This document shows, piece by piece, positions 45,969 through 55,418 of a stretch of 64,000 nucleotides of DNA. The notes under the pieces are model-generated. The model saw only the letters and a list, made by a program, of their open reading frames with translations. It was not told the origin of the DNA and ran no database searches. The stretch is taken from positions 86,001-150,000 of the forward strand of contig CACARD010000001.1 in assembly GCA_902534735.1 (NCBI GenBank), given 5' to 3'. The translations under genes were made by a program, and so were the position numbers. Positions within the stretch are counted from its first letter, which is position 1, and each line of letters starts with the position of its first letter. Origin of the DNA: an uncultured Pelagibacteraceae bacterium (GTDB lineage: Bacteria > Pseudomonadota > Alphaproteobacteria > Pelagibacterales > Pelagibacteraceae).

Positions 45969-46943
45969 TTAAATATACTTGTCCAGAATTTTTTTTAATT
46001 CACTTGAAGAAATCCAATTTTTATTATCATTAGAAATATATTGAAAGTTTTCCTTTACTTTTTTTCCATTTTTAATCATTTTTTTTTTTACTCTTTGACT
46101 TGCTAATTCTGGTAAAATTTTAAATATTTCTTTGTATTCATAAGTATTTCTTGAGTCATTAATATTAATCATTTCCTCGTGAATTTTTTCTCCTGGTCTT
46201 ACACCAATTATTTTAATATTTAATTTTTTATGAATTGCTTTTGCAATATCTAGAATATTAATAGAAGGTGCTTTTTTTACAAATATTTCTCCACCAATCA
46301 TTTCTTTTAAAGAATAATACACTAAATCAACAGCATCGTTTAGAGTTATCATAAATCTTGTCATATCTTTATGTGTTATGGGTATTGTAGAATTTTTACC
46401 GAATGATTTAAAAAAAGGTATAACAGAACCCCTAGAATTAATTACATTACCATATCTAACAACTGAAAATTTAGTTGCATTTTTTTTAAATTCATTACTA
46501 GAGACAAAAAGTTTATCTGAAGTTAATTTTGTTGCACCATATAAATTTACAGGGTTACAAGCTTTATCAGTTGATAATGCTATAACATTTTTAACATTAT
46601 TTTTTTTTGCTGCAGTAATCAGATTCATAGCACCAAAAACATTAGTTTTTATACACTCGCTTGGAAACTCTTCTGCGGTAGGTACAATTTTTGTTGCAGC
46701 TGCATGAATTATTATATCAACATTTTTTGTAGTCTCTTCAATTCTTTCTTTGTCTCTAATATCTCCAATGACAAACTCTAATCTTTTATCTTTAATTTCA
46801 TTCTTCATAAGCCATTGCTTCATCTCATCTCTGGAAAAAATGATTAATTTTTTTATATTTTTTTCACTTAAAGTTTTTTTAGTAAAAAATTGCCCAAAAG
46901 AACCCGTGCCACCTGTTAAGAAAATTGTTTTGTTATTCACCAT
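45969..46943 (-). CDS. pseB: UDP-N-acetylglucosamine 4,6-dehydratase (inverting)
   Basis: The 324-residue soluble dehydratase has LTGGTGSFGQFF at 9-20, SRDEMKQ at 37-43, GDIRD, LSTDKACNP (Asp126 and Lys127), YGATKL (Tyr135 and Lys139) and YGNVINSRGS. This is the PseB/FlaA1 pattern, and the short length without membrane helices separates it from WbpM. It makes UDP-2-acetamido-2,6-dideoxy-beta-L-arabino-hexos-4-ulose, the first step to pseudaminic acid. The PseC-like domain at 42160 should act next. It is the first gene of its operon, with 136 bases of divergent intergenic DNA upstream. Confidence 0.93.
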   Translation of the reverse strand: MVNNKTIFLTGGTGSFGQFFTKKTLSEKNIKKLIIFSRDEMKQWLMKNEIKDKRLEFVIGDIRDKERIEETTKNVDIIIHAAATKIVPTAEEFPSECIKTNVFGAMNLITAAKKNNVKNVIALSTDKACNPVNLYGATKLTSDKLFVSSNEFKKNATKFSVVRYGNVINSRGSVIPFFKSFGKNSTIPITHKDMTRFMITLNDAVDLVYYSLKEMIGGEIFVKKAPSINILDIAKAIHKKLNIKIIGVRPGEKIHEEMININDSRNTYEYKEIFKILPELASQRVKKKMIKNGKKVKENFQYISNDNKNWISSSELKKILDKYI

Positions 46944-47079
46944 TATAATAAGAAAGTTAATCTAACCTATAGTTTAATATTATTAAACTTACAATATATA
47001 TTATAAATAAATTTAATTTTATTTATCGAAAAAACTTATTAAATAGAAATTTTAAATTTATTAATTAAATATAATATTT
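46944..47079. promoter_or_regulatory. Divergent intergenic region
   Basis: These 136 bases separate pseB (minus) from the sulfotransferase-like gene (plus) and should hold promoters for both operons. The DNA is nearly pure A and T; I see no conserved box or long inverted repeat. Confidence 0.3.
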
Positions 47080-48018
47080 ATGAATAAAAAAAATTTTATT
47101 ATACATATTGGTTTGTATAAAACAGGTTCTACTTATTTACAAAAAAATTTTTTTGAAAATATTAATGATGAAAATTATTTTATATCTACTAAATGGAAAA
47201 ATGAAAAGATTGTTCAAAATCTTATTGACCTAATAAACAAAAAAATAGATTTAGAAACATTCAATAAAGAACTTGATAAAATTCATGAAAGTAACATTAT
47301 AATTTCGTATGAAGGTTTATTTGGAAGTTTTTTTAATGGATTTAAAGACAAAAATGACAGATTTGATTTAATGGAGAAAATATTTAATAAACCTAAATAC
47401 ATTATAGGTTACCGGGGTCAGTCGGATTTACTTTTTTCTTTTTATAAAGAAAGAGTAAAACATGGATTAATTAATAGTTTTAAAAATTTTATTAGTGGAG
47501 ACGATGATTTTTTAAGTAATCAGACTATAAATGTTAAAAGTATAACTAATTACAAAATTTTAGATTATAATAAGATTTTACATAATTACATAAATATAAA
47601 AGAGAGAGTTTTATTTTTAGATTATAATAATCTGGTATCAAATCATAAAGATTATATTAATAAAGTTTCTATCTTTACTAAAGTTTCAACTAATTACGAA
47701 AAGAATGATATTAAAAATAAATCAATTAAAAATATTGAATATCTTGCATATTTCAACAAATTTTTAATTTTTAAATTTGTCAAGCTATTTTTTATTTATT
47801 TAATTAAAATAAAAAAAACTTTTAAATATTCTAAATACTCAAAAAATTATTTTGAAAAAAGATATTTAGAAGATGATTTAATAATTTTACTACTTATGAT
47901 TTCAACCTATTTTGCCGTGACTCTAAAAATTAAATCTTTTTATGATTACAAAAGACAGATGAAACAAACTTTAGATTTAATTGAAAAACATTATAAAACA
48001 TATGATTTTAACTTTTAA
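47080..48018 (+). CDS. Sulfotransferase-like protein
   Basis: The 312-residue protein begins with IIHIGLYKTGSTYLQKNFF (7-25), the 5'-phosphosulfate loop of PAPS-dependent sulfotransferases, which normally reads HxGxxKTGSTxLQ. IIGYRGQSDLLFSFYKERV near 108-126 holds an arginine and serine like those contacting the 3'-phosphate. The remainder is lysine-rich with a hydrophobic C-terminal stretch. It would transfer sulfate to a glycan hydroxyl using PAPS. It lies alone on the plus strand, convergent with the GT-B-like gene at 48027 with 8 bases between. Confidence 0.78.
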   Translation: MNKKNFIIHIGLYKTGSTYLQKNFFENINDENYFISTKWKNEKIVQNLIDLINKKIDLETFNKELDKIHESNIIISYEGLFGSFFNGFKDKNDRFDLMEKIFNKPKYIIGYRGQSDLLFSFYKERVKHGLINSFKNFISGDDDFLSNQTINVKSITNYKILDYNKILHNYINIKERVLFLDYNNLVSNHKDYINKVSIFTKVSTNYEKNDIKNKSIKNIEYLAYFNKFLIFKFVKLFFIYLIKIKKTFKYSKYSKNYFEKRYLEDDLIILLLMISTYFAVTLKIKSFYDYKRQMKQTLDLIEKHYKTYDFNF

Positions 48019-48026
48019 AATACATT

Positions 48027-49328
48027 CTAGGAGTCTGACGAAAATTTTTGTATTTTTTCAATAATTCTGTGATTGAAAGTTTTATCTGAAGTATAAACGA
48101 TTTGATCAGTAAATTTTTTCATTGGTAAATTTAGTTTCTTATTACTCGTAACTTTTAAAAATTCCTCAAATTTTTTTGTAAACATATTTTCATCCAAACA
48201 ATTAATTATGAATTTTTTATTTTTTAATATCTTTAAGTGCGGAGCTACTACAGTGTGTAGTCTCCAATCAAAACCATACTGATTTTTTTCGGTATAACCG
48301 ACGGCCATACAAGGTACTTTGTTATACAGAGACTCCACTATCATTGTTGAATATGGAGTAATTATTCCTTCCATACTTTTTAATAAATACGGGTAATCTT
48401 CTAATTTAAACTCTTTTTTTATTTTATGTGAAAATATAACTTTATTAGGACTGGCAAAATTTATCTTTTCATCGAATATTCTTTTCATAGCAAATGGATG
48501 AGGTTTATAAATAATTCTATATTTTTTCATTTTTTTATTTTTTAAATATTTAAGAATTTTATTAATCAATTTATGCTCATTAAAAACAACAACAGATCCG
48601 CATACTAATATATATTTAAAATTATGATCTAATTTTAGTTTTTTTAATGCGTGAATTTTTGAAATATTTTTTTTATAGATGTCAAATTTGAATGATCCAA
48701 TTATTTCAGATTTAAAATTATGTATATTTTTGCACAATTGTTTAGTTTGTTTTCCCCATACCATAATTTTATCAGGTCTTACTAGCATAGGTTTTCCAGA
48801 TATATGATCCCATCCAGCAGGTATAAAAAAGTAAGGAATATTTTTTTTTTTTGCATTTCTGGCTAAATCATCTGCTAATAAATCTTTTCCAGTGCTGATA
48901 CTTATAAAAAAATCAGCATTTGAAAAAAAATTATAATTTTCTGTAGTTTTATACAAAATAAAATCAAATAATAATTTTACGATTTTATCTAATTTTAATA
49001 AATAAATTATTTCAATAATATTTTTATGCAATTTATTTACATATAATCTTGAGTTTTTATAAATATTAGGATGCTGTTTTTTTTTTATAATAATTTCCTC
49101 TAAGTAAAATAGATATGTCCAAAACAAAAATCTTATATTTTGTTTTAATTTAATAACAAAATAATTTTTTCTTTTTTTTTTAAAGTTTTTTATAGGTTCT
49201 CCATCGAACAACCAAATTACATTGAAATATTTTTCCATATTTGAGTAAAAATGAGTTTCATATAGATCTCTATGCCCCATTTTAGATGCATTAGAATATA
49301 CAATGATTGTTCTTTTAAATTTTTTCAT
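48027..49328 (-). CDS. GT-B-like polysaccharide biosynthesis protein
   Basis: I chose the ATG at 49328 (433 residues); a frame opening at 49532 would extend into the divergent neighbour and its first 68 residues look non-coding. The protein has RTIIVYSNASKMGHRDLYE at the start, FISISTGKDLLADDLARN, and the C-terminal YILVCGSVVVFNEH, YRIIYKPHPFAM and GIITPYSTMIVESL. These resemble the CDP-glycerol glycerophosphotransferase/GT-B-type proteins of surface-glycan loci. It probably transfers a sugar or polyol phosphate. The stop is 8 bases from the end of the sulfotransferase gene. Confidence 0.6.
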   Translation of the reverse strand: MKKFKRTIIVYSNASKMGHRDLYETHFYSNMEKYFNVIWLFDGEPIKNFKKKRKNYFVIKLKQNIRFLFWTYLFYLEEIIIKKKQHPNIYKNSRLYVNKLHKNIIEIIYLLKLDKIVKLLFDFILYKTTENYNFFSNADFFISISTGKDLLADDLARNAKKKNIPYFFIPAGWDHISGKPMLVRPDKIMVWGKQTKQLCKNIHNFKSEIIGSFKFDIYKKNISKIHALKKLKLDHNFKYILVCGSVVVFNEHKLINKILKYLKNKKMKKYRIIYKPHPFAMKRIFDEKINFASPNKVIFSHKIKKEFKLEDYPYLLKSMEGIITPYSTMIVESLYNKVPCMAVGYTEKNQYGFDWRLHTVVAPHLKILKNKKFIINCLDENMFTKKFEEFLKVTSNKKLNLPMKKFTDQIVYTSDKTFNHRIIEKIQKFSSDS

Positions 49329-49407
49329 AATTAATTGCTTATAATTTAAAAAAATTTTTATACAAATTAATTTTAAATGTAAAATTTTAAACATATAATT
49401 AAAATTT

Positions 49408-50499
49408 ATGAATGATTTAATTATATCAAAAGAAGCATATGTGATGGTTCCAGATATGAGAGCACTGGATGTGATATATTTTTGTGATTTAGTTTTTAAT
49501 TTTGATTCCATAGATTTTAAATTTACTGACAAAGGTAAATTTTCTAAAATAATTTTGACAGATCAAACATTTATTAACAAAATTAATTTAATAAAAAACT
49601 ACGAAAACTATAAGTTTATTATTTTTATTTGGAATGGTAGCTTTGATTTAAAAAAATACGAAAAAGATATTTCAAACTTAAAAAAGATAAATGTAAATTT
49701 TAATCTTTTTATCGTAGGTTCATTTCATCAGAAAAATAAATATAATTTATTTTCTAGCGAATTTAAAATTAATAAAATAAACAGAAAAATGATTATTAAA
49801 AATCTTGATAACAAAATAATTAATATTTATGAAAAAACTAGAATTTTTTCACTTACCAAAATGATTAGACATCCCATTAGAGCTATTAGAAAATTATTTT
49901 TTCCAAAATTAATTTTTTACGGCTTTGGCTTGATAAGAAAAAATGAAATAATTAATAGCCAAGAAAATAAAATGTTGGATAATTTTAACTTACTTAAAAA
50001 ATATTATTGGGAAAAATTGTATAATTTTAATAACACTGAAAAACCTATTGAAAATTGTATACAACTTTTTGAAGCACTAATTACTGATGAAAAATTTAAT
50101 AAAATTTCTCTTTACGAAAAATATTATTTTCTACAAAATTTTTTTAGACATATATTTATTAAAATTTGTTTAAATTTTAAAAATTTTGAATGGGAGAGAT
50201 TTGAAAATAAATTACAAGTTTACCATTCTCCATTTTATAATAATAATTATTTTTTAGATTTTGGTAGTAAATGTGATACCGGAAAAATTTACTCTAGATA
50301 CCTTTTTTTAAAAAGATATGATAAAAAAATACTGAACATTAATTTCTTTAAATCTATAAAAAAAGAGGAGCTACTTAATGAACAACTCGGTAAATCTATT
50401 GAATATTTAAGAACTATTTACAAATTATCTTCAAAAAATCGAAATTTAAATGCAACAAAATTACATGATCTTTTAAAAGTAAATTATGATAAGTATTAA
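49408..50499 (+). CDS. Protein of unknown function
   Basis: This 363-residue protein is unfamiliar to me. It is lysine- and asparagine-rich, lacks a signal peptide, and has only weak hydrophobic stretches. An early VMVPDMRALDVIYFCD and a FIIFIWNGSFDLKKY segment suggest an alpha/beta N-terminal domain, and a lysine- and aromatic-rich C-terminal half follows (WEKLYNFNNTEKPIENC near residue 195). It opens the plus-strand operon and lies 21 bases before the PhyH-like gene. A role in glycan metabolism is inferred only from location. Confidence 0.5.
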   Translation: MNDLIISKEAYVMVPDMRALDVIYFCDLVFNFDSIDFKFTDKGKFSKIILTDQTFINKINLIKNYENYKFIIFIWNGSFDLKKYEKDISNLKKINVNFNLFIVGSFHQKNKYNLFSSEFKINKINRKMIIKNLDNKIINIYEKTRIFSLTKMIRHPIRAIRKLFFPKLIFYGFGLIRKNEIINSQENKMLDNFNLLKKYYWEKLYNFNNTEKPIENCIQLFEALITDEKFNKISLYEKYYFLQNFFRHIFIKICLNFKNFEWERFENKLQVYHSPFYNNNYFLDFGSKCDTGKIYSRYLFLKRYDKKILNINFFKSIKKEELLNEQLGKSIEYLRTIYKLSSKNRNLNATKLHDLLKVNYDKY

Positions 50500-50520
50500 T
50501 TGTGAATAAATTACAGTAAA

Positions 50521-51405
50521 ATGATTTTAAATAAAATATTTTCTTATGTCCTGAATAAATTCGAAAAAAAGATGAAAAGTAAATCTATATCATATGTCTT
50601 ATTTGACTATTTTTATTTAAAAAAAATATGTAAAGATATAAATAATAATTTTTTTAGGCTAGGATATGAAAAGATAAATAGCAATTTTAGCGGATTTGTT
50701 GAGAAAATTAACAATCATATTTCTAATCTTAAGTTAACAAAAAATACAGAATACTTAAAATTGTATGAAATTGATGAATATGTAGAAAATCAAGTATATG
50801 ACTTATGTAATAATCAATTAAAAAAAACTCTTGAAGATTTATCAAAAATTTATAAATCAAATATATTTTTGGCAAACATTAAAATAGCTCAAAATTACAA
50901 CATTGAAGAAAATACTCAGAAATACTCTAACTTTTATCATGTAGATAATAATCGTTGTACTTTGTTCAAGATCTTCATTTCTCTTGAAGACGTATCATCA
51001 AATCAAGGACCTACAAATATTATACCTAACAATAAAAAAAATGAATTTCTGAAAGAAACAAAATATAAAAATAGATATGATTATGATCACACAACAGATA
51101 ATTTTGAAATTTTTAAAAATACAAATTTAAAAGGAGACGCCTTAATATGCAATACTTCAAGATGCTATCATAAAGCAGGTGTTCCAGATAAAAATGTCTC
51201 TAGAAAAATGATGACACTAAGTTTTGTTGCCTATCCAAAAGAATATGAAAAATTTAATTATCTAGATTTTATAAAAAATCAAAAATTATCACAAATTTAT
51301 GAAAAAAATTTTATAAATTATTTATCAAAATCAAAAAATTTTTATGACAATTACATAATTTATAAAAATTATGTTAGATTTATGAAAAATAAATATAATT
51401 ATTAG
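50521..51405 (+). CDS. Phytanoyl-CoA dioxygenase (PhyH)-like protein
   Basis: The 294-residue protein shows the facial triad of Fe(II)/2-oxoglutarate oxygenases: His140 and Asp142 in NFYHVDNNRC, then His217 in CYHKAGVP, with Arg228 in SRKMMTLSF as the 2-oxoglutarate-binding arginine. SSNQGPTNIIP between them matches the PhyH core. It would hydroxylate a carbon of a sugar, lipid or small acid. It lies between an unknown gene and a 4,6-dehydratase in a plus-strand nonulosonic acid operon, so a sugar precursor is one candidate. Confidence 0.8.
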   Translation: MILNKIFSYVLNKFEKKMKSKSISYVLFDYFYLKKICKDINNNFFRLGYEKINSNFSGFVEKINNHISNLKLTKNTEYLKLYEIDEYVENQVYDLCNNQLKKTLEDLSKIYKSNIFLANIKIAQNYNIEENTQKYSNFYHVDNNRCTLFKIFISLEDVSSNQGPTNIIPNNKKNEFLKETKYKNRYDYDHTTDNFEIFKNTNLKGDALICNTSRCYHKAGVPDKNVSRKMMTLSFVAYPKEYEKFNYLDFIKNQKLSQIYEKNFINYLSKSKNFYDNYIIYKNYVRFMKNKYNY

Positions 51406-51462
51406 AAGATAATTTATATATATTGAAAGTTAAACATAAAAAATATAATCATCCTTAAATAA

Positions 51463-52497
51463 ATGGCGAAAAAAATATTAATTACAGGTGGTGCAGGTTT
51501 TATTGGACATCATATGATTAATTATCTTTTGAAGAACACAGATTGGGAAATTGTTTCGTTGGATAGATTAGATTACTCTGGAAATTTGAATAGGATCCAA
51601 GATACATTAAATGATTATAAAGATAATGATAAAAAAAGAGTAAGAATAGTTTATCATGATTTAAGGGCTGAAATTAATAATATTTTAACTTCTGATCTTG
51701 GAGAGTTTAACTATATAATTCATATGGCTGCATCCTCACACGTAGATAGATCAATAACAGATCCATTGAGTTTTGTTTATGATAATGTAGTAGCAACATG
51801 CAATATTTTAAACTATGCAAGGAAATTAAAAAAATTAGAAAGATTGATCTATTTCTCAACAGATGAAGTATTTGGACCTGCTCCTAAAAATGTTTTATAT
51901 AAGGAAAGAGACAGATATAATTCTACAAATCCATATAGCGCGACTAAAGCTGGTGGAGAAGAATTGGCAGTGGCTTTCGAAAATAGTTATAAATTACCTG
52001 TATATATTACACATACCATGAATGTTTTTGGTGAAAGGCAACATCCAGAAAAATATATTCCAATGACAATTAGAAAAGTAAGAGACAAAGAAGTAGTTAC
52101 AGTCCATAGCGACGAAACAAAAAAAATACCTGGAAGTAGACATTATATTCATGCTGAAGATGTTTGTGATGGATGTTTGTTTTTATTACTAAATCAAAAA
52201 AAAATCGAGCAAATTAAAAATGATTTTGGAAATGCTAAATGTAAAAAGTTTAACCTAGTAGGTCCTACAGAAGTTAACAATTTAGATTTGGCCTTGAAAA
52301 TTGCAAAAAGCCAAAATTTAGAGCTTAAATATGAAATGGTGGATTTTCATAGTAGCAGGCCAGGTCATGATTTAAGATATGCATTAGATGGAAATTTAAT
52401 GGAAAGTTTAGGGTGGTCTCCAAAAATTGATTTAGATAAAAGAATTTCGCAAGTAGTTGAATGGAGTTTGAAGAATGAAAGATGGCTTAAAGTTTAA
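51463..52497 (+). CDS. NAD-dependent dehydratase (RmlB-like, dTDP/UDP-sugar 4,6-dehydratase)
   Basis: A 344-residue extended SDR with ILITGGAGFIGHHM (5-18), LDRLDYSGNLNR resembling the RmlB LDxLTYAGN motif, FSTDEVFG (131-138, with the catalytic Thr-Asp-Glu at 133-135) and YSATKAGGEEL (Tyr158 and Lys162). Those features define 4,6-dehydratases. The later HTMNVFGERQHPEKYIP motif differs from the RmlB NNYGPYQFPEKLIP, so its substrate may be a nucleotide sugar other than dTDP-glucose. With NeuA/NeuB/NeuC genes behind it, it may supply a 4-keto-6-deoxy intermediate for a legionaminic-type acid. Confidence 0.85.
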   Translation: MAKKILITGGAGFIGHHMINYLLKNTDWEIVSLDRLDYSGNLNRIQDTLNDYKDNDKKRVRIVYHDLRAEINNILTSDLGEFNYIIHMAASSHVDRSITDPLSFVYDNVVATCNILNYARKLKKLERLIYFSTDEVFGPAPKNVLYKERDRYNSTNPYSATKAGGEELAVAFENSYKLPVYITHTMNVFGERQHPEKYIPMTIRKVRDKEVVTVHSDETKKIPGSRHYIHAEDVCDGCLFLLLNQKKIEQIKNDFGNAKCKKFNLVGPTEVNNLDLALKIAKSQNLELKYEMVDFHSSRPGHDLRYALDGNLMESLGWSPKIDLDKRISQVVEWSLKNERWLKV

Positions 52498-52506
52498 CAC
52501 AAATAA

Positions 52507-53199
52507 ATGAAAGTAATTTGTATCATACCTGCAAGAAAAGGTTCAAAAGGTATAAAAAATAAAAATACTATTAAAATTGGAGATAAATCACTAATTGATA
52601 TTTCAATTAAATTTGCAATTAAACTAAAATTTATAGACAAAATTATTTTTAGCTCAGATTCAAAATTGTATTTAAATAAAGCAAAAAAATATAAAAATAT
52701 AGGTTTAAATTTAAGACCAAAGAAACTGTCAAGCGATAAATCACTTATGGTAGACTATATTAAATATCAATTAAATGAGGAAAAAAAGTTGGGCAACTTT
52801 TATGACTTCGTTTTGCTATTACAAGTTACATGTCCATATAGAAAAAAAGAACATTTTTATAAAGCATATAAAATTCTAAAAAATAAAAAATATAACTCTG
52901 TAATTACAATAAATATGGCTAAAGAGCATCCAAATAGACTAAAGATATATAAAAAAAATTATTTAGTTAATTACTTAAAAAAACTAAAGACAGAAGACTT
53001 AAAGCCAAGGCAACAATTAGAACCAGTTTATATTAGATCAGGTTCAATGTATTTTTTTGAATCTACTTTACCAAATAAAAAAAATACATTAGTTGGGGAT
53101 AAAACTTATGGTATTAAGGTAAGTGGTAAATATGCTATAAATATAGACAATTATAATGACTTAGTATTAGCTAAGTATTTTGCTAATCAGAGAAAATAA
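52507..53199 (+). CDS. neuA: Acylneuraminate cytidylyltransferase
   Basis: The 230-residue CMP-sugar synthetase has the signature IIPARKGSKGIKNKN at about 5-19, then FSSDSKLYL, SDKSLMVDYI, LLQVTCPYRKKEHFY and PVYIRSGSMYFFES, in the standard family order. It activates a nonulosonic acid to its CMP form. The gene is 9 bases after the dehydratase and 18 before the neuB homologue, so it belongs to that pathway. Pseudaminate (PseF) and legionaminate (LegF) cytidylyltransferases are close relatives, and specificity is not certain. Confidence 0.9.
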   Translation: MKVICIIPARKGSKGIKNKNTIKIGDKSLIDISIKFAIKLKFIDKIIFSSDSKLYLNKAKKYKNIGLNLRPKKLSSDKSLMVDYIKYQLNEEKKLGNFYDFVLLLQVTCPYRKKEHFYKAYKILKNKKYNSVITINMAKEHPNRLKIYKKNYLVNYLKKLKTEDLKPRQQLEPVYIRSGSMYFFESTLPNKKNTLVGDKTYGIKVSGKYAINIDNYNDLVLAKYFANQRK

Positions 53200-53217
53200 A
53201 TTAAAAAAATTCTTTGA

Positions 53218-54279
53218 ATGGAGATGATAATAAAAAATAATAAGATTTATAATAATTCAAAAGCTTTTTTAATTGCTGAAGCAGGATTAAGTCATGATGG
53301 TTCTTTAGGAATTGCAAAAAGCTTAATTGATAAAGCTAAAGAAAATGGCGCAGATGCTATTAAGTTCCAAATGCATATGCCAGAATTTGAGTCATCAAAA
53401 CTCGAAAAATTTAGAAAAAAATTTTCATTTCAAGACCGAAGTAGATTTGATTATTGGAAAAGAACTTCTTTTACATTTAATGAGTGGCATTTTTTGAAAA
53501 ATTATTCTGAAAAAAGAAAAATAATTTTTATGTGTTCTCCTTTTTCAATAGAAAGCGTAGATTATTTATTAAAACTTAAAATAGATGCATGGAAAATAGC
53601 CTCGGGAGAGATAAATAACTATTTATTGTTAGATTACATAATCAAAAAAAGTAGTAAACCAATTATAATAAGTACAGGATTATCAGATTACTCTGAAGTT
53701 TCAAAAACAATAAAATATGTAAAATCAAAATTGAAAAATAAAAAAATAAAAAATAAATTAGCAATCCTACAGTGTACATCTGAGTATCCAACGCCATTAT
53801 CAAATATTGGACATAAGTTAATTTATAAATTTAATAAAAAATTTGATTTAGTATCTGGTTTATCAGATCATTCTGGAAATTTAAATTCCCTAATATCAGC
53901 AATAACAATGGGAGCAAAAATTCTGGAGTTTCATGTTACATTCGATAAAAGTTTTTTTGGACCAGATACTACTTCATCAATAACATTTGAAGAACTTAAA
54001 TTCCTATCTGAATTCAATAAAGATTATAATCAAATAATAAATTCAAAAATTAAAAATAAAAAAATCTCAAATAATATTAAAAAATTAAAAAAAATATTTC
54101 ATAAAGGTCTGGCTCTTAGGAAAGATAAAAAAATTGGGGAGAAAATTGATTTAAAAGATTTAATTGCTCTAAAACCTAATATTGGGATACCTGTGAAACA
54201 GTATAGTTCCTTAATTGGAAAAAAATTAAAAAAAAATATTAAAAAAAATAATTTTTTAAAAAGAGAATTTATTGAATAA
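53218..54279 (+). CDS. neuB: N-acetylneuraminate synthase family protein
   Basis: A 353-residue NeuB-family enzyme with AEAGLSHDGSLGIAKSLID at about 20-38, DAIKFQMHMPEFE, KIASGEINN, ISTGLSDYSE, LQCTSEYPTP and GLSDHSGNL. A C-terminal SAF domain lies at about 285-353. It condenses ManNAc or a related sugar with phosphoenolpyruvate. The loop AGLSHDG rather than NHNG is a slight departure from the classical pattern. It overlaps neuC by 1 base. The set neuA-neuB-neuC suggests sialic or legionaminic acid. Confidence 0.88.
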   Translation: MEMIIKNNKIYNNSKAFLIAEAGLSHDGSLGIAKSLIDKAKENGADAIKFQMHMPEFESSKLEKFRKKFSFQDRSRFDYWKRTSFTFNEWHFLKNYSEKRKIIFMCSPFSIESVDYLLKLKIDAWKIASGEINNYLLLDYIIKKSSKPIIISTGLSDYSEVSKTIKYVKSKLKNKKIKNKLAILQCTSEYPTPLSNIGHKLIYKFNKKFDLVSGLSDHSGNLNSLISAITMGAKILEFHVTFDKSFFGPDTTSSITFEELKFLSEFNKDYNQIINSKIKNKKISNNIKKLKKIFHKGLALRKDKKIGEKIDLKDLIALKPNIGIPVKQYSSLIGKKLKKNIKKNNFLKREFIE

Positions 54280-55418
54280 TGAAAAAAAAAATTACATTTG
54301 TAATTGTTAATAGGGCAAATTATGGAAGGATAAAAGATTTGCTAATAAAATTTAAAAAAGATAAATATTTCAAGATTGATATTGTGATTGTTTCATCTTC
54401 AACATTAAAAAAATATGGTGAGATAGAGAATATTATCAAACAAGATGGTCTTAGTGTTAGCGAAAAAATATATACTCACATTGAAGGTGAAAATCTTCAA
54501 ACAATGACAAAATCCACAGGCTTACTATTACTAGAGTTGTCTACTACATTTCAAAAACTCAACCCGGATATGGTATTTTTAGTTGGAGACAGATATGAGG
54601 TTCTTTCTGCAGCTATCGCCGCAAATTATATGAATATTTTTTTAATTCATTTGCAAGGTGGAGAATTAACCGGATCTGTTGATGAAAATGTAAGACATGC
54701 AGTTACAAAGTTATCCCACCTTCACTTAGTAAATACTAAAAGATCAAAAAAAATAGTTGAACAAATGGGTGAAAATCCAAAAAATGTATTTAATGTTGGT
54801 TGCCCATCAATTGATTTAATAAAAAACACAGACTTTAAAAAAGTTAAAATAAAACAACCTTTTGGAGTAGGATTTGAAATCAACTTTCAAAAACCATATT
54901 ATGTTTTCTTAGTCCATCCGGTAACTACAGACTATAAAAATTCTGAAAAATTGATTTCTGAAATGATTGAAGTTGCAAAAAAATTAGAAAACCAAATAAT
55001 CTGGTTGTGGCCTAATGTTGATGCTGGAGCTAATATTTTTTCAAAGAAAATTAGATCGTTTAGAGAAAGATTTGCCTCTAAAATTAACTTTGTAATTAAT
55101 TTTAAAACAGACGAATATTTAAAGATTTTACAAAACTGTACTGCAATCGTTGGAAATTCATCTAGTGCGATTAGAGAGGCATCTTATATGGGAGTTAAAG
55201 CTATTAATATTGGTGATAGACAAATTCTTCGAGAGAGAGGCAATAATGTAATTGATGCTCCTGTTAATCACAAAAAAATAATTAAATGTATTGAAAAAAT
55301 TAAAAGACGTAAAATAAGTAAATGTAAAATTTATGGAGACGGAAATTCTATAAAAAAAATTATAAAAATTTTAAAAAATGTAGATCTAGATATAAACAAA
55401 AAATTTTATGTCAGATAA
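54279..55418 (+). CDS. neuC: UDP-N-acetylglucosamine 2-epimerase (hydrolysing)
   Basis: A 379-residue GT-B-fold epimerase with VIVNRANYGRIKDLL at the start (family pattern TxxRAEYG), FLVGDRYEVLSAA, IHLQGGELTGSVDENVRHAV, a VHPVTTDYKN loop and VGNSSSAIREASYMG near the C-terminus. These are the residues that bind UDP and do the elimination in NeuC/SiaA/LegG. It releases ManNAc or a diamino analogue for NeuB. It overlaps the neuB gene by 1 base and the 2-hydroxyacid dehydrogenase by 11. Whether the UDP-sugar is GlcNAc or a 2,4-diacetamido derivative is unresolved. Confidence 0.9.
   Translation: MKKKITFVIVNRANYGRIKDLLIKFKKDKYFKIDIVIVSSSTLKKYGEIENIIKQDGLSVSEKIYTHIEGENLQTMTKSTGLLLLELSTTFQKLNPDMVFLVGDRYEVLSAAIAANYMNIFLIHLQGGELTGSVDENVRHAVTKLSHLHLVNTKRSKKIVEQMGENPKNVFNVGCPSIDLIKNTDFKKVKIKQPFGVGFEINFQKPYYVFLVHPVTTDYKNSEKLISEMIEVAKKLENQIIWLWPNVDAGANIFSKKIRSFRERFASKINFVINFKTDEYLKILQNCTAIVGNSSSAIREASYMGVKAINIGDRQILRERGNNVIDAPVNHKKIIKCIEKIKRRKISKCKIYGDGNSIKKIIKILKNVDLDINKKFYVR

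Noticed and set aside
49329..49532. N-terminal extension of the GT-B-like gene at 48027 by 68 residues.
   Set aside because: It overlaps the start of the plus-strand gene at 49408, its composition is not protein-like for this genome, and a normal ATG at 49328 begins the conserved part.
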